A DNA stretch of 64,000 nucleotides from an uncultured Paracoccaceae bacterium (GTDB taxonomy: Bacteria > Pseudomonadota > Alphaproteobacteria > Rhodobacterales > Rhodobacteraceae): positions 1 to 64,000 of the forward strand of contig CANMMF010000002.1 in the NCBI GenBank assembly GCA_947498985.1. Reading direction: 5' to 3'. This document shows positions 52,332 to 61,196 of the stretch, piece after piece. Made by a program: the position numbers and the translations under genes. How positions within the stretch are numbered: position 1 is the first letter of the stretch; each line of letters begins with the position of its first letter. The notes beneath the pieces were generated by a model. That model worked only from the letters and a program-made list of their open reading frames with translations, was not told where the DNA came from and searched no databases.

Positions 52332-53118
52332 GCTGGCGCTGCCCGACATCACGCTGCATTACGAGGTGGCGGGCGCGGGCCCGCCGCTGATGCTGATCCC
52401 CGGCATGCTGAGCGACAATGCAAGCTGGCTGCCGATCCTCGAGCCTCTGGCCGAAAGGCACAGCCTGATCCTGCCCGACCCGCGCGGCGCCGGGCGCACA
52501 AAGCCACCCGACGCGCCGATCACGCTTGAGGGACTGGCCGCGGACATGCTGGCGCTGGCCGAACATCTGGGCCATGCGCGGTTTGCAATCCTGGGCCATT
52601 CGCTGGGTGGTCTCGTGGCGCTCAACATGGCCACCCGGGCGCCGGACCGGGTCACACATCTGGCAACCCTGGCAAGCGCGCCGCGCCTGTCCGCACGGGC
52701 GGTTGCGGTGTTCGAGACGCTGTGTGACATCCGCGAGACCGCCGGGGATCGGCTCTATACTCAGGCGCTTTTCCCGTGGCTCTTCAATGAGCGGTTCTTT
52801 CAGGACCCTTCCGCGGTGGAGGCGGCGGTCGAGGCGAGCCTGAACTACCCCTTTGCGCAACCCGCCACGGCGATGCGCCACCAGACCGAGGCTTTGGCCG
52901 GGCTGGATTTTACGGGCGTCCCGAACCACCTGCCCATGCCTGCGTTGGCGCTTCTGGCCGGTGAGGACGCGCTGCTGTCGAACGGGCTCGCGTCCGAGGC
53001 CTGGCAATTGCTCGGCGCGCGTGTCGAAACGCTCCCCGGCGCGGGCCACGCGTTGCACTGGGACGCTCCGGACGACGTGGCCGGGCGGCTGCTCGCGTTC
53101 TTCGCGCAAGACGCCTGA
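52324..53118 (+). CDS. Alpha/beta-fold hydrolase
   Basis: A 264-residue hydrolase. Oxyanion region LMLIPGMLSDNASW, nucleophile Ser93 in ILGHSLGGLVALNMA, acid in ALLAGEDALLSNG and His in LPGAGHALHWDAP. It resembles enol-lactone or haloalkane-type enzymes and could open a lactone or ester. The start overlaps the P1 peptidase stop by 8 bases. It is the last gene of the operon that begins at 45124. Confidence 0.92.
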   Translation: MPELALPDITLHYEVAGAGPPLMLIPGMLSDNASWLPILEPLAERHSLILPDPRGAGRTKPPDAPITLEGLAADMLALAEHLGHARFAILGHSLGGLVALNMATRAPDRVTHLATLASAPRLSARAVAVFETLCDIRETAGDRLYTQALFPWLFNERFFQDPSAVEAAVEASLNYPFAQPATAMRHQTEALAGLDFTGVPNHLPMPALALLAGEDALLSNGLASEAWQLLGARVETLPGAGHALHWDAPDDVAGRLLAFFAQDA

Positions 53119-53131
53119 CAGCGCGCCGCGC

Positions 53132-54139
53132 TCAGCTCCTGGTCGTGAACAGCCCGCTCAGCGCCTGCCGGATGATTCCGCGCACAGAGGGCCGGTCAAG
53201 CGCTGCAAATGGCAGCGGGCGGCACACTTCCATCGCGGCCACCCCCACACGCGCCGTCAGCGCGCCATTGACCAGCCCTTCGCCGAACCGGCGCGAGAGC
53301 TTGGCGAGGATGCCGCCGCCCAGGACCGGCTCGATCATGTCATCGCCCACCGCCACGGCACCGGTGGCCACCAGATGCGACATCACCGCGCGCGTCAGCC
53401 GCCAGCTGCCCAGCGTGCCCGAGCGGCCGCCATAGATCTCGGCGATGCGGCGGATCATGCGCAGGTTGGCGGTCAGCGCCGCCGCCACATCCGCCAAGGC
53501 GAGCGGCACCAGCGCCGTGACCGTGGCCACCTGCCGGGCGGCCGCCTCGACCTCGCGCTGCGCGGCCTCATCGAGCGCGGTCAGCAGCTCTCGCTCCGCC
53601 AGATCCAGCACGCCGCTGGCATCGAACATCTCGGATTCGCGCTCGGCCAGCCGTTCGCGGCCCCAGCGCGTGTCGTCGCGCCCGGCATAGAGCTTTGCCA
53701 GATCGCGGCTGACGCTTCGGGCGGCCTTGAGGTCATCCTCCACCCGCGCGGTTTCTGCCGCATGGTGCAGCGCGTCGATCCGCGACAGGCGCGAGAACGC
53801 GGCCAGTTCCTTCACCGCGATGGCCAGCAGCACCAGCACAAAGGCGCCGAACAGCGCGCTGACGATCCAGCCCAGCAGCGGGTTCGCCGCGATGAGGCCG
53901 GTGGCGAAATTCCACGCGGCAATCGAGATGATCGTGCCGGTGAGCGCCAGCAGCAACCGCCAGAACCAGCGCGCCAGCCGCGACGGTTGGCGGGCGGCAA
54001 GTGCGGCGACGCCCGCCATCGCCTGGCCTTTCGGTGAGGCCTCGCCCTGCAGTTCGGGCACCGGCGGCGCCTCCGAGGGCGATGGTGCGGCGGGGGCGTC
54101 GTCAAGGTCGATCAGGACAGGTCCCTTGCGGTCGCTCAT
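53132..54139 (-). CDS. ycjF: YcjF-family membrane protein (TIGR01620/DUF697)
   Basis: A 335-residue protein. Two membrane helices follow an N-terminal Pro-rich region (FWRLLLALTGTIISIAAWNF and PLLGWIVSALFGAFVLVLLA), then a DUF697 domain (EIYGGRSGTLGSWRLTRAVM, GALTARVGVAAMEVCRPLPF). YcjF is encoded next to YcjX in phage-shock-type loci and in Alphaproteobacteria. The role is unknown. It overlaps the GNAT gene by 4 bases. Confidence 0.93.
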   Translation of the reverse strand: MSDRKGPVLIDLDDAPAAPSPSEAPPVPELQGEASPKGQAMAGVAALAARQPSRLARWFWRLLLALTGTIISIAAWNFATGLIAANPLLGWIVSALFGAFVLVLLAIAVKELAAFSRLSRIDALHHAAETARVEDDLKAARSVSRDLAKLYAGRDDTRWGRERLAERESEMFDASGVLDLAERELLTALDEAAQREVEAAARQVATVTALVPLALADVAAALTANLRMIRRIAEIYGGRSGTLGSWRLTRAVMSHLVATGAVAVGDDMIEPVLGGGILAKLSRRFGEGLVNGALTARVGVAAMEVCRPLPFAALDRPSVRGIIRQALSGLFTTRS

Positions 54140-54627
54140 GCTCTGGGCCTTTCGTTATCAGACGGGTGCGCGGCGTCGCGCGGAGATGGTCCCTGCCAGA
54201 CATAGCGACGATCCGGCAGGCCTTCGTCATTGGTGGAGCCGTCGCCCTGCTCGGCCAACTCGAACCCGGCACGCTCGTAAAACCGCCGGGCGCCGCGATT
54301 GGCCTCGAAGGTCCAGAGCTCCAGCGGCACCTGCGCCGATTTGGCATGCTCGAGCAGCGCCAGACCGACACCGGCCCCCTGCGCGGTCTCTGCCACGTAA
54401 AGCGCATGCACAAACGCGCCTTCGCGGGCCAGAAACCCCAATATCGCACCATCCGCCTCGGCCACCGTGACCCAGCCTCGGTCGATCAGATCACCGGCAT
54501 GGGCCAGATCTTCCGCCCGGGTGTGGATCCGCGGCATCCAGTCGGTGCCGTCGATAAAGCCCGACAGGATCGCGGCCACCGCCCCGGCATCGGTGGGTTG
54601 TGCCGCGCGCAGATGCCAGCCGGTCAC
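54136..54627 (-). CDS. GNAT-family N-acetyltransferase
   Basis: A 163-residue acetyltransferase. The acetyl-CoA-binding motif is ALYVAETAQGAGVGLALLEH (Q/RxxGxG/A as QGAGVG), then WTFEANRGARRFYERAGFEL. It starts at GTG 54627 and overlaps both ycjX and ycjF, so it sits between them in the same transcript. The substrate is unknown. Confidence 0.9.
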   Translation of the reverse strand: MTGWHLRAAQPTDAGAVAAILSGFIDGTDWMPRIHTRAEDLAHAGDLIDRGWVTVAEADGAILGFLAREGAFVHALYVAETAQGAGVGLALLEHAKSAQVPLELWTFEANRGARRFYERAGFELAEQGDGSTNDEGLPDRRYVWQGPSPRDAAHPSDNERPRA

Positions 54628-56039
54628 AGCCGGTCCCCGATCAGAAACTGCGCGGCGCGGTCGAGCCGGATATGCGGCGGGCCCTCGCCCGGCTTCAGCG
54701 TCAGCCGCGCGGGCGCAAAGCGCATTACCTTGTAATCAGCGTCAAGCCAGGCCTCCGCCCCGTCGCGGGCCGGGCCCAGCAGATGCGCGGGATCCTCGGG
54801 CAGCTCGCCGGGATAGAACGCCGCCTGCTTGCCGCCGTCCAGAAGCTCTCCGCGCACGCAGTCGAGCGCGCGCCCGTCATGGGTGATCGTCTGCTCGGTG
54901 GTGGCGCGCAGCGCGGCGATGGCCATCGCCTGGGTTTCGGCCCCGGCAAAGCGCGCGCGGTCGCGCGCCTCGCGCATCAGCGCCTCCATGATGCCGGTCA
55001 GCCGCGCGTGCTGGGTGTGGTGCAGATGGTCGGCCTTGGTGGCGGCAAAGAGGATCTTTTCCACCCGCCGCCCGAGCAGAAGCTGGCTCAGGAACGCATT
55101 GGTGCCCGGGCGGAAGGCGATCAGGATGTCGGCCAGCGTGCGGCGCATATCCTCGACCGCGCGCGGCCCGGCATGGATCGCGCCCAGCGCGTCGACCAGC
55201 ACCACCTGCCGGTCGATACGGGCAAAGTGGTCGCGGAAGAACGGTTTGACCACCTGCGCCTTGTAGGCCTCATAGCGCCGCTCCATTTCGCGCCAGAGCG
55301 ACCGGCGCGGCGGGCTGTCCAGCTCGGGCAGCGGCGCAAATGTCAGCACCGGAGAGCCCGCCATCTCGCCCGGCAGCAGGAACCGGCCCGGCGAGCAATC
55401 CGAAAACCCCGCCTCGCGCGCGGTGATGAGCGCCTCGGTATAGCGGCCCGCCAGCGCCTTGGCGCGCGCCTCCTCGAAAGATTGCGCGGCATCTTCGGCA
55501 CGGGCCATGTCGACAAAGCCGCCGCCGCCGGGGCGGTCCTTCATCCGGTCGAGCATGTCGCCCGACCATTGCGCATAGCTTTTCTCCATCAGCCCCAGAT
55601 CGAGCAGCCACTCGCCGGGATAGTCGATGATGTCGAGATGCACCGTGCGCGGCCCCTGCAGACCCGAGAGCAGCCCGTTGGGCCGCACCTTGAGAGAGAG
55701 CCGCAATTCCGACACGGCCCGGGTGCTTTCCGGCCAATGCGGATCGCGCGATGTGAGCGCGCCCAGATGCCCTTCGAAGTCGAAGCGCGGGATCGTGTCG
55801 TCGGGTTGCGGTTGCAGATAGGCCGATAGGATCCGGCCTTCGGACTGCGCCACAAGCTGCGGCATGCGCGCGCGGTCCATCAGATTGGCCACAAGCGAGG
55901 TGATGAACACGGTCTTGCCCGCCCGGCTGAGCCCGGTCACGCCGAGCCGGATCGTCGGATCCATAAACGCGCCCGCCACGGTGCCTGTCACATTCTCCAC
56001 GCTTCGCGTCAGCGTGTCGGCAATCGCTCCAATAACCAA
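54624..56039 (-). CDS. ycjX: YcjX-family P-loop GTPase-like protein
   Basis: A 471-residue member of the YcjX (DUF463) family. The P-loop is RLGVTGLSRAGKTVFITSLV (GLSRAGKT at 36-43), followed by the family PRFDFEGHLGAL, DIIDYPGEWLLDLGLM and FAATKADHLHHTQH. It starts at TTG 56039, giving the usual start before LTRSVENVTGT. It pairs with YcjF. The stress-response role in E. coli is known only from its place in the psp regulon. Confidence 0.93.
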   Translation of the reverse strand: MVIGAIADTLTRSVENVTGTVAGAFMDPTIRLGVTGLSRAGKTVFITSLVANLMDRARMPQLVAQSEGRILSAYLQPQPDDTIPRFDFEGHLGALTSRDPHWPESTRAVSELRLSLKVRPNGLLSGLQGPRTVHLDIIDYPGEWLLDLGLMEKSYAQWSGDMLDRMKDRPGGGGFVDMARAEDAAQSFEEARAKALAGRYTEALITAREAGFSDCSPGRFLLPGEMAGSPVLTFAPLPELDSPPRRSLWREMERRYEAYKAQVVKPFFRDHFARIDRQVVLVDALGAIHAGPRAVEDMRRTLADILIAFRPGTNAFLSQLLLGRRVEKILFAATKADHLHHTQHARLTGIMEALMREARDRARFAGAETQAMAIAALRATTEQTITHDGRALDCVRGELLDGGKQAAFYPGELPEDPAHLLGPARDGAEAWLDADYKVMRFAPARLTLKPGEGPPHIRLDRAAQFLIGDRL

Positions 56040-56216
56040 TCCGGGCCTCGCTTGTCACTTTGGATCTAGATAAGTCCCCAACTCCGCGAGAACCAGAGCG
56101 TTTCTCCGCTCTGCCGGTTTTGCGCCGGATTTCCCCCCTCGCGACACGCCGCGCCTGCTTAGCCTTGCTGGCGATGGCCCATTGCCCAACGGGGCGCCGC
56201 AGGCTAGGTCCGCGCC

Positions 56217-57002
56217 ATGCCCAGATACGCGCTCTTGGTGGAATATGACGGACGGCCCTTTGCGGGCTGGCAACGGCAGGCCGAGCTGCCCTCGGTGCAG
56301 GGCGCCATCGAGACGGCGCTCGGCGCGCTGGAGCCCGGGCCGCACACCATCGCCGCCGCCGGGCGCACCGATGCGGGCGTGCATGCGCGCGGCCAGGTGG
56401 CCCATTGCGACCTGCAGAAAGACTGGCCGCCGTTCCGGCTGTCGGAGGCGCTGAACCATCACCTGAGGCCCGCGCCCGTGGCAATCCGCGCCGCCGCGCG
56501 TGTGGATGACACCTGGCACGCGCGGTTTTCGGCGCGCCAGCGGCGCTATCTCTTTCGGCTATTGATGCGCCGCGCACCGGCCACGCTGGAGGACGGGCAG
56601 GTCTGGCGGGTGCGCCATTCGCTCGATCCCGCGGCCATGCAGGCGGGCGCGGAATATCTGATCGGCCAGCATGATTTCACCACCTTCCGCTCGACCCAGT
56701 GTCAGGCCAGATCGCCGGTCAAGACGATGGATCGCATCGAGATCCATCAGGTGAGCGGGCCGGCCGGGCCGGAGATCCGGTTCGATCTCACCGCACGGTC
56801 GTTCCTGCACAACCAGGTCCGTTCCATCGTCGGCACGCTGGAGCGGGTCGGGGCGGGCGCGTGGGAGCCGCACGATGTGGAGCGCGCTCTGAAAGCCCGC
56901 GACCGCGCCGCCTGCGGGCCGGTCTGTCCGCCGGACGGGCTCTACCTGATGCATGTGGGCTATCCCCGGGATCCGTTTGAACCGGGCCCGCCCGGGCAAT
57001 AG
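56217..57002 (+). CDS. truA: tRNA pseudouridine(38-40) synthase TruA
   Basis: A 261-residue TruA. The catalytic Asp52 lies in [17 protein letters not shown], and [20 protein letters not shown] opens the domain. The second half contains [20 protein letters not shown] and [13 protein letters not shown]. It isomerises uridines in the anticodon stem. It is divergent from ycjX with 177 bases between. Confidence 0.96.
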   Translation: MPRYALLVEYDGRPFAGWQRQAELPSVQGAIETALGALEPGPHTIAAAGRTDAGVHARGQVAHCDLQKDWPPFRLSEALNHHLRPAPVAIRAAARVDDTWHARFSARQRRYLFRLLMRRAPATLEDGQVWRVRHSLDPAAMQAGAEYLIGQHDFTTFRSTQCQARSPVKTMDRIEIHQVSGPAGPEIRFDLTARSFLHNQVRSIVGTLERVGAGAWEPHDVERALKARDRAACGPVCPPDGLYLMHVGYPRDPFEPGPPGQ

Positions 57003-57034
57003 CAAACCGGCTGCACCACCCCGAAAAGGGCGAA

Positions 57035-57060
57035 AAGGACCCCCCTTTCGAGGGGCCCTT
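57035..57060 (-). terminator. Hairpin downstream of truA and the small secreted gene
   Basis: An AAGG-x-CCCC / GGGG-x-CCTT stem-loop. On the minus strand it is followed by TTTTCG, so it may end the transcript of the gene at 57156-57623. On the plus strand it may end truA. Confidence 0.5.
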
Positions 57061-57066
57061 CCCTGT

Positions 57067-57102
57067 CACCGGACGCGCGAGAGACGGGGATGGCGTCCGG
57101 TG
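57067..57102. repeat. Perfect 10-bp inverted repeat
   Basis: CACCGGACGC (57067-57076) and GCGTCCGGTG (57093-57102) with a 16-base loop, in the gap between truA and the convergent secreted-protein gene. There is no T run in either direction, so it is not a plain terminator. It may stabilise mRNA ends. Confidence 0.6.
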
Positions 57103-57155
57103 TCTGCCCCGCCAAGGGACCTTACATCTGGGCGGGGACTGCTCGGTTCTTCCGG

Positions 57156-57623
57156 TCAGTGGCGACCCGCGAGCCGGTAGCCCTTGTTGCGCAGGCAGCG
57201 CAGCGAATAACCCCAGCGGTTGGTGTGACGGCCCAGCTTCATCGAGCACGATTTCGGAAGCTTGTGCGCCGCGCGATAATTGTGCCGCAGGCACATGCTG
57301 CCCAGCGCGTATTTCGTGTAGCGGCTGTTGACCTGCACCACGCAGTGGCGCGGCAGCGGCGCACGACCGTACTGGCGCGGCTTATGACCGTAGCGGTAGC
57401 CGTGCTGGTTGTAGCGGTAATACTTGTGGCGATGCGAGCCGTGCACCTCGATCTTGCCACCGTTGTTCTGGAACTCCTGGATCAGGCGCCCGGCGATATA
57501 GAGCCCCGCGGCGGTGCGCAGAACACGTTTGACATCGTCGCTGTCGGCGCGGACAGGGGCCGCGGCAAAGGTGGTGATCGTGGCCGCGATCATGAGTATT
57601 GCCGTAATGAATTTGGCAGACAT
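57156..57623 (-). CDS. Small secreted basic protein
   Basis: A 155-residue protein with a signal peptide (MSAKFITAILMIAATITTFA, then AAPVRADS). The mature part begins with a helix (VKRVLRTAAGLYIAGRLIQE), then a His/Tyr/Arg-rich stretch (HRHKYYRYNQHGYRYGHKPR) and a C-terminal domain with four cysteines (PRHCVVQV, GSMCLRHN, KSCSMKLG, LRCLRNKG) that could form two disulfides. It is periplasmic or secreted. The function is unknown. AAGGAGA precedes ATG 57623. Confidence 0.8.
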   Translation of the reverse strand: MSAKFITAILMIAATITTFAAAPVRADSDDVKRVLRTAAGLYIAGRLIQEFQNNGGKIEVHGSHRHKYYRYNQHGYRYGHKPRQYGRAPLPRHCVVQVNSRYTKYALGSMCLRHNYRAAHKLPKSCSMKLGRHTNRWGYSLRCLRNKGYRLAGRH

Positions 57624-57809
57624 ATGGATTCTCCTTGGATTGCAGGTAACAGTCTGAATTTGGGCAGGCACCCTGGCAGAGCGCCCATGCAAAAAGCCTG
57701 GGTCCAATCCGGTCAGGCGGGCAATAACGCCACGCCGCTATCGGATAACCGCAGCGCCAGGTCCCTGTGGATATTGAATTTCGCGGCGCCGCACCGCACT
57801 TTGTTGGTC

Positions 57810-58097
57810 ATGAAAACACTCGCTCTCATAACCCTGCTCGCGCTGGCCGCGCCGGTCGGCGCGCAGGCGGCCTGCTATGTCGAATACAAGGCCAAGCAGG
57901 ACAGCCCGCTGCGGCTGCATTACGGCGTTCTGCTGATCGACGGCGGCGGCTGTCCGGGGCCGTCACGCGCCATGCGCATCGCAAGCCAGCGGCTTGCATC
58001 GGGCGGCTGGACGCTGCTGAATGTGCTCGGGCTCGACGATCGCCCGCCCAGTCAACAGCAAAAGGCCAATGCCGGTGCCTATTACCTCCGTTACTGA
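57810..58097 (+). CDS. Small secreted protein of unknown function
   Basis: A 95-residue protein with signal peptide MKTLALITLLALAAPVGAQA. The mature part ACYVEYKAKQDSPLRLHYGV, followed by LLIDGGGCPGPSRAMRIASQ and GWTLLNVLGL, has two cysteines. No family function is recognised. It overlaps the next membrane protein gene by 29 bases and is probably co-transcribed. Similar small proteins are typical of Rhodobacterales. Confidence 0.78.
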   Translation: MKTLALITLLALAAPVGAQAACYVEYKAKQDSPLRLHYGVLLIDGGGCPGPSRAMRIASQRLASGGWTLLNVLGLDDRPPSQQQKANAGAYYLRY

Positions 58098-58773
58098 AAA
58101 CCGCCGTTCCGGCGCGCGCATCGTCGTTCTGGGCATCGTCGCGATCATCGTCACTCTGGCGCTGACCGGCGCGGTGCTGTTGCTGACGCTGCCCGATGGC
58201 GATGCATTCAACGCGCGGGTGGAGCGGATCTTTGTCGAGAACGACACCCTGACCAGCCAGGCCGAGATCAAGCTGCTGGAGATCCTCGCCCAGTCCGGGA
58301 CCGCCTTTGCCGACACGCTGGCGGGCTACCGGATGGTGATCTTCGTGCTGATGATGTTCGCCGCCGCCCTGCTGGTGGCGGCGCTGGTGTTTCTGGTGAT
58401 GCTGGTGGTGCTCAACCGGCGGATGGCGCAGATCGAGCGGTCCGGCATCCAGGTCTCGTCGCTGCTGATCTCACGCGAGGAAAACACCGTCTATCTCAAC
58501 ACGATGGGCTTCAAGCTGACCGACGCGATGATGGAGACGATCTCGGTTCTGGCCGAGGCGCGGATGGATGACGAGATGCTGACCGGCGCGCAGATCGAGG
58601 CGGTGATCTCGGGCCGCTCGGAATCCGACTGCGAAGAGGCCGCGGGGGCCACACGGATCAAGCGGTTGCGCGACGGTCTGGGCAACCAGATCGTGAGCGA
58701 ATTGCTGGTAAAGAATATCGCCCGCCACGGTTATGTGCTGGCCATCGACAAGGGTGTGATCGAGGTGGTGTGA
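58069..58773 (+). CDS. Membrane protein with C-terminal winged-helix-like domain
   Basis: A 234-residue protein. Two membrane helices (IVVLGIVAIIVTLALTGAVL and MVIFVLMMFAAALLVAALVF) frame a periplasmic loop. Residues 135-234 look like a winged-helix domain (NTVYLNTMGFKLTDAMMETI, TRIKRLRDGLGNQIVSELLV, KNIARHGYVLAIDKGVIEVV) similar to response-regulator effector domains. ATG 58069 has AAAAGG upstream. The domain reading is my inference and the role is unknown. Confidence 0.72.
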   Translation: MPVPITSVTENRRSGARIVVLGIVAIIVTLALTGAVLLLTLPDGDAFNARVERIFVENDTLTSQAEIKLLEILAQSGTAFADTLAGYRMVIFVLMMFAAALLVAALVFLVMLVVLNRRMAQIERSGIQVSSLLISREENTVYLNTMGFKLTDAMMETISVLAEARMDDEMLTGAQIEAVISGRSESDCEEAAGATRIKRLRDGLGNQIVSELLVKNIARHGYVLAIDKGVIEVV

Positions 58774-58828
58774 CGGCGCATGGCCGTCTTGTCTCGGCGC
58801 GTCCGTATCGCCGCCAGCGCCCCCCGCG

Positions 58829-60445
58829 TCAGAAAAGTACCGGCAGCTCGAGCGCGCCGGCACGCTCCGGCGCTGCCAGCCCCGGCACCTGCGCATCCCT
58901 CGGCCCGCCCTCCAGCTCCCCGCGCAGGGCGAGCAGCATCTTGCGATGATCGGCCTTGTATTTCACCGTCGCAATATTCCGTGCGGCGGTCTTGCGCAGG
59001 AACGCCTTCCAGCGCTTTTCATCCATTGCATGGGACGTCGCGAACTGCGCATCTCCATAGCCGGTCTCATAGACCCGTTTGCCCAGCAGCACCGCCTGGA
59101 AGGTCGTGTGGCCAAACAGATGCGCGGTCTGCAGATCCAGCGGGCCGGGCAGCCGGCGCCTCCAGAGCTCCAGATTCCCGGCCAGCCTGTCGGGCAGTTT
59201 CAGCTGCGTGCGCGCGTCGATCCAGTAAGGATCGTCGGTGCGGTTGCCGAGCTGGTAATGCAGGCAGATGAAGTCGCGCACTTCGTCATACATGCTGTCC
59301 GATACGCGGTTGTAGCGGGCGCGCGTCACCGCGTCGAAATCGCTGTCGGGGAAATACATCATCAGCCAGCGCAGCCCCATATCGATCATGTGGATGGCGG
59401 TCGATTCGAGAGGCTCGATGAACCCGCCGGAGAGCCCCAGCGCGATGCAGTTCTTGACCCAGGCGCGGCGCGACCGGCCGATGCGCATCGGGATCACCCG
59501 CGGCTCGGCCCCGGCGGGGGCGCTGTCGCCCAGATGCGTCAGGAACTCGTCGCGCGCCGCGTCGTCGCTCCGGTGTGCGCTGGAATAGACATACCCGGTG
59601 CCGATCCGGTTGAAGAGCGGCACCGACCAGGACCACCCGGCCCCGAGCGCGGTGGAGCTTGTCGCCGATGGCAGGCGCATCGGGTCGGGATGCGGGATCG
59701 GCAGCGCCATGGCGCGGTCATTGGCGAGATAGTCGGCATAGCTCTCAAACGGTTCGCCCAGCGCCTCGCGGATCACCAGCCCCTTGAAGCCGGTGCAGTC
59801 GATCACGAGCTCCACCGGGTGCCGGCCCCTGGCCGCGAGGGTCAGCGCCGCGACGTGGCCGCGCGCGTCAAGCTCCACCGCGTCGACATCGTCAAGGATA
59901 TGCGCCACCCCCTGTTCGGCCCCGCGCTCGGCCAGCAGTTCGGCGAATTTGCCCGCATCCAGATGGTAGGCGTAGCCCACCTTGGGCATCGGATCGTCCG
60001 GCCCGCCAAAAGACAGCGGGCATTTATACGCGGCGTAAAGATCCATCAGCGGCGAAAAGGACTGGATGTAGTCACGCCTTCCCGCGCCGTAGCGGTGGAA
60101 GTAATACCCCAGATCCACCCCGTCGACCCGCGGGGCCGCAGCGAACGGGTTCATGTAGCTGAGCGGCTGCCCCTTGCGGTCGGTGTTCCAGTTGCGGAAC
60201 ATCACCCCCATCTTGAACGACGCATTGCAGCGCCGGAAAAAGGTCTGGTCGTCGACCCCGAGCTCGCGCAGCGTGACCGGCAACTGCGGCACCGTCGCCT
60301 CTCCGACACCGACGGTCGGGACGTTCGGCGACTCGATCAGCGTGATGGCGATCTTGCGGTGACATTTCCGGCGCAGATAGGTCGCGGCCAGCCAGCCCGC
60401 GGTGCCTCCCCCGACAATTGTGATCGACCTGATCGGCTCTGCCAT
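58829..60445 (-). CDS. Flavin-dependent tryptophan-halogenase-like enzyme
   Basis: A 538-residue FADH2-dependent halogenase. The FAD motif is IVGGGTAGWLAATYL, GVGEATVP is conserved, the catalytic Lys is Lys78 in NASFKMGVMFRNW (Lys79 in PrnA), the halogenase signature WxWxIP reads GWSWSVPLFNR (271-276), and the active-site Glu-Ser pair is in GGFIEPLESTAIH (Glu347-Ser348). It oxidises chloride or bromide to a lysine-bound hypohalite and transfers it to an aromatic substrate. No biosynthetic genes flank it, so the substrate is unknown. A separate flavin reductase is needed and is not seen here. Confidence 0.92.
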   Translation of the reverse strand: MAEPIRSITIVGGGTAGWLAATYLRRKCHRKIAITLIESPNVPTVGVGEATVPQLPVTLRELGVDDQTFFRRCNASFKMGVMFRNWNTDRKGQPLSYMNPFAAAPRVDGVDLGYYFHRYGAGRRDYIQSFSPLMDLYAAYKCPLSFGGPDDPMPKVGYAYHLDAGKFAELLAERGAEQGVAHILDDVDAVELDARGHVAALTLAARGRHPVELVIDCTGFKGLVIREALGEPFESYADYLANDRAMALPIPHPDPMRLPSATSSTALGAGWSWSVPLFNRIGTGYVYSSAHRSDDAARDEFLTHLGDSAPAGAEPRVIPMRIGRSRRAWVKNCIALGLSGGFIEPLESTAIHMIDMGLRWLMMYFPDSDFDAVTRARYNRVSDSMYDEVRDFICLHYQLGNRTDDPYWIDARTQLKLPDRLAGNLELWRRRLPGPLDLQTAHLFGHTTFQAVLLGKRVYETGYGDAQFATSHAMDEKRWKAFLRKTAARNIATVKYKADHRKMLLALRGELEGGPRDAQVPGLAAPERAGALELPVLF

Positions 60446-60533
60446 GACGCATCCTCCCCCAAAGATGATCCCTGGCAGAGTATGGCATAGATTGACCCCA
60501 CGTCACGCATCGCGCGCGACCCCAATCGGGCGG

Positions 60534-61196
60534 CTAGCGTGGCCAATTGGCCCCGAGCCGTCCGGCGCGCTGATCCTCATCGACCACGGCGCGGTAATGC
60601 TTCATGCTGTGGTCGGGCCCGAACGCGGAACGGGATGCCCGCGCGCGGTGCACGCGGCCCATATGGTGAAAGCGAGACGGCAGGCCGGTGACGAGATCGT
60701 CGTCCCGGTTGATGCACAGGCAATGGTCGTCATGCGCCACACGCCCGCGCGCGAAACGGGGTCGCGGCGCGGCAAAACCCACCGCCGAGACTTTCCAGCT
60801 TTTCGACAGGATCTGCGCCGCCGCGGCGCCCAGCGAATGTCCTATGATGTATGTCGGGCGCGTGCCGCCCGCTTCGACCCAGTCAAAGATCACCTTGGCA
60901 TGGCGCAGGAATCCCTGGTGCCAGATCGTGCCCGACGCGCCTTTTTCGGTGGCCGATGACTTGATCGCGTAGCGCTTGCCGCCGATATTCAGCACCCGGA
61001 GGTTGAATTTCAGGTAATCCAGCAAGGAGTTGGAGCCCGGAATGAGCAGCACGCCATTGCCGAGCAGATGCGCCTGCACGTCCCCGTGATCGAGGCTGCG
61101 GGCCAGATGCGGCCTGACCGAGCGATGCGTGGTGGCCGAGTAGCTTGCCTCGGCCAGTTTCGCGGCGGTCTTGAGCGGATAGCGGCTGCGGGCCAT
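60534..61196 (-). CDS. Lipase class 3-like alpha/beta hydrolase
   Basis: A 220-residue protein of the class 3 lipase type. The nucleophile is in PTYIIGHSLGAAAAQILS (GHSLG), and a core INRDDDLVTGLPS carries the candidate Asp. His candidates are HHMG and HSMKHY near the end. There is no signal peptide, so it is cytosolic, or exported by another route. ATG 61196 follows AGGAG. It is on the same strand as the halogenase, 88 bases upstream of it. Confidence 0.82.
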   Translation of the reverse strand: MARSRYPLKTAAKLAEASYSATTHRSVRPHLARSLDHGDVQAHLLGNGVLLIPGSNSLLDYLKFNLRVLNIGGKRYAIKSSATEKGASGTIWHQGFLRHAKVIFDWVEAGGTRPTYIIGHSLGAAAAQILSKSWKVSAVGFAAPRPRFARGRVAHDDHCLCINRDDDLVTGLPSRFHHMGRVHRARASRSAFGPDHSMKHYRAVVDEDQRAGRLGANWPR

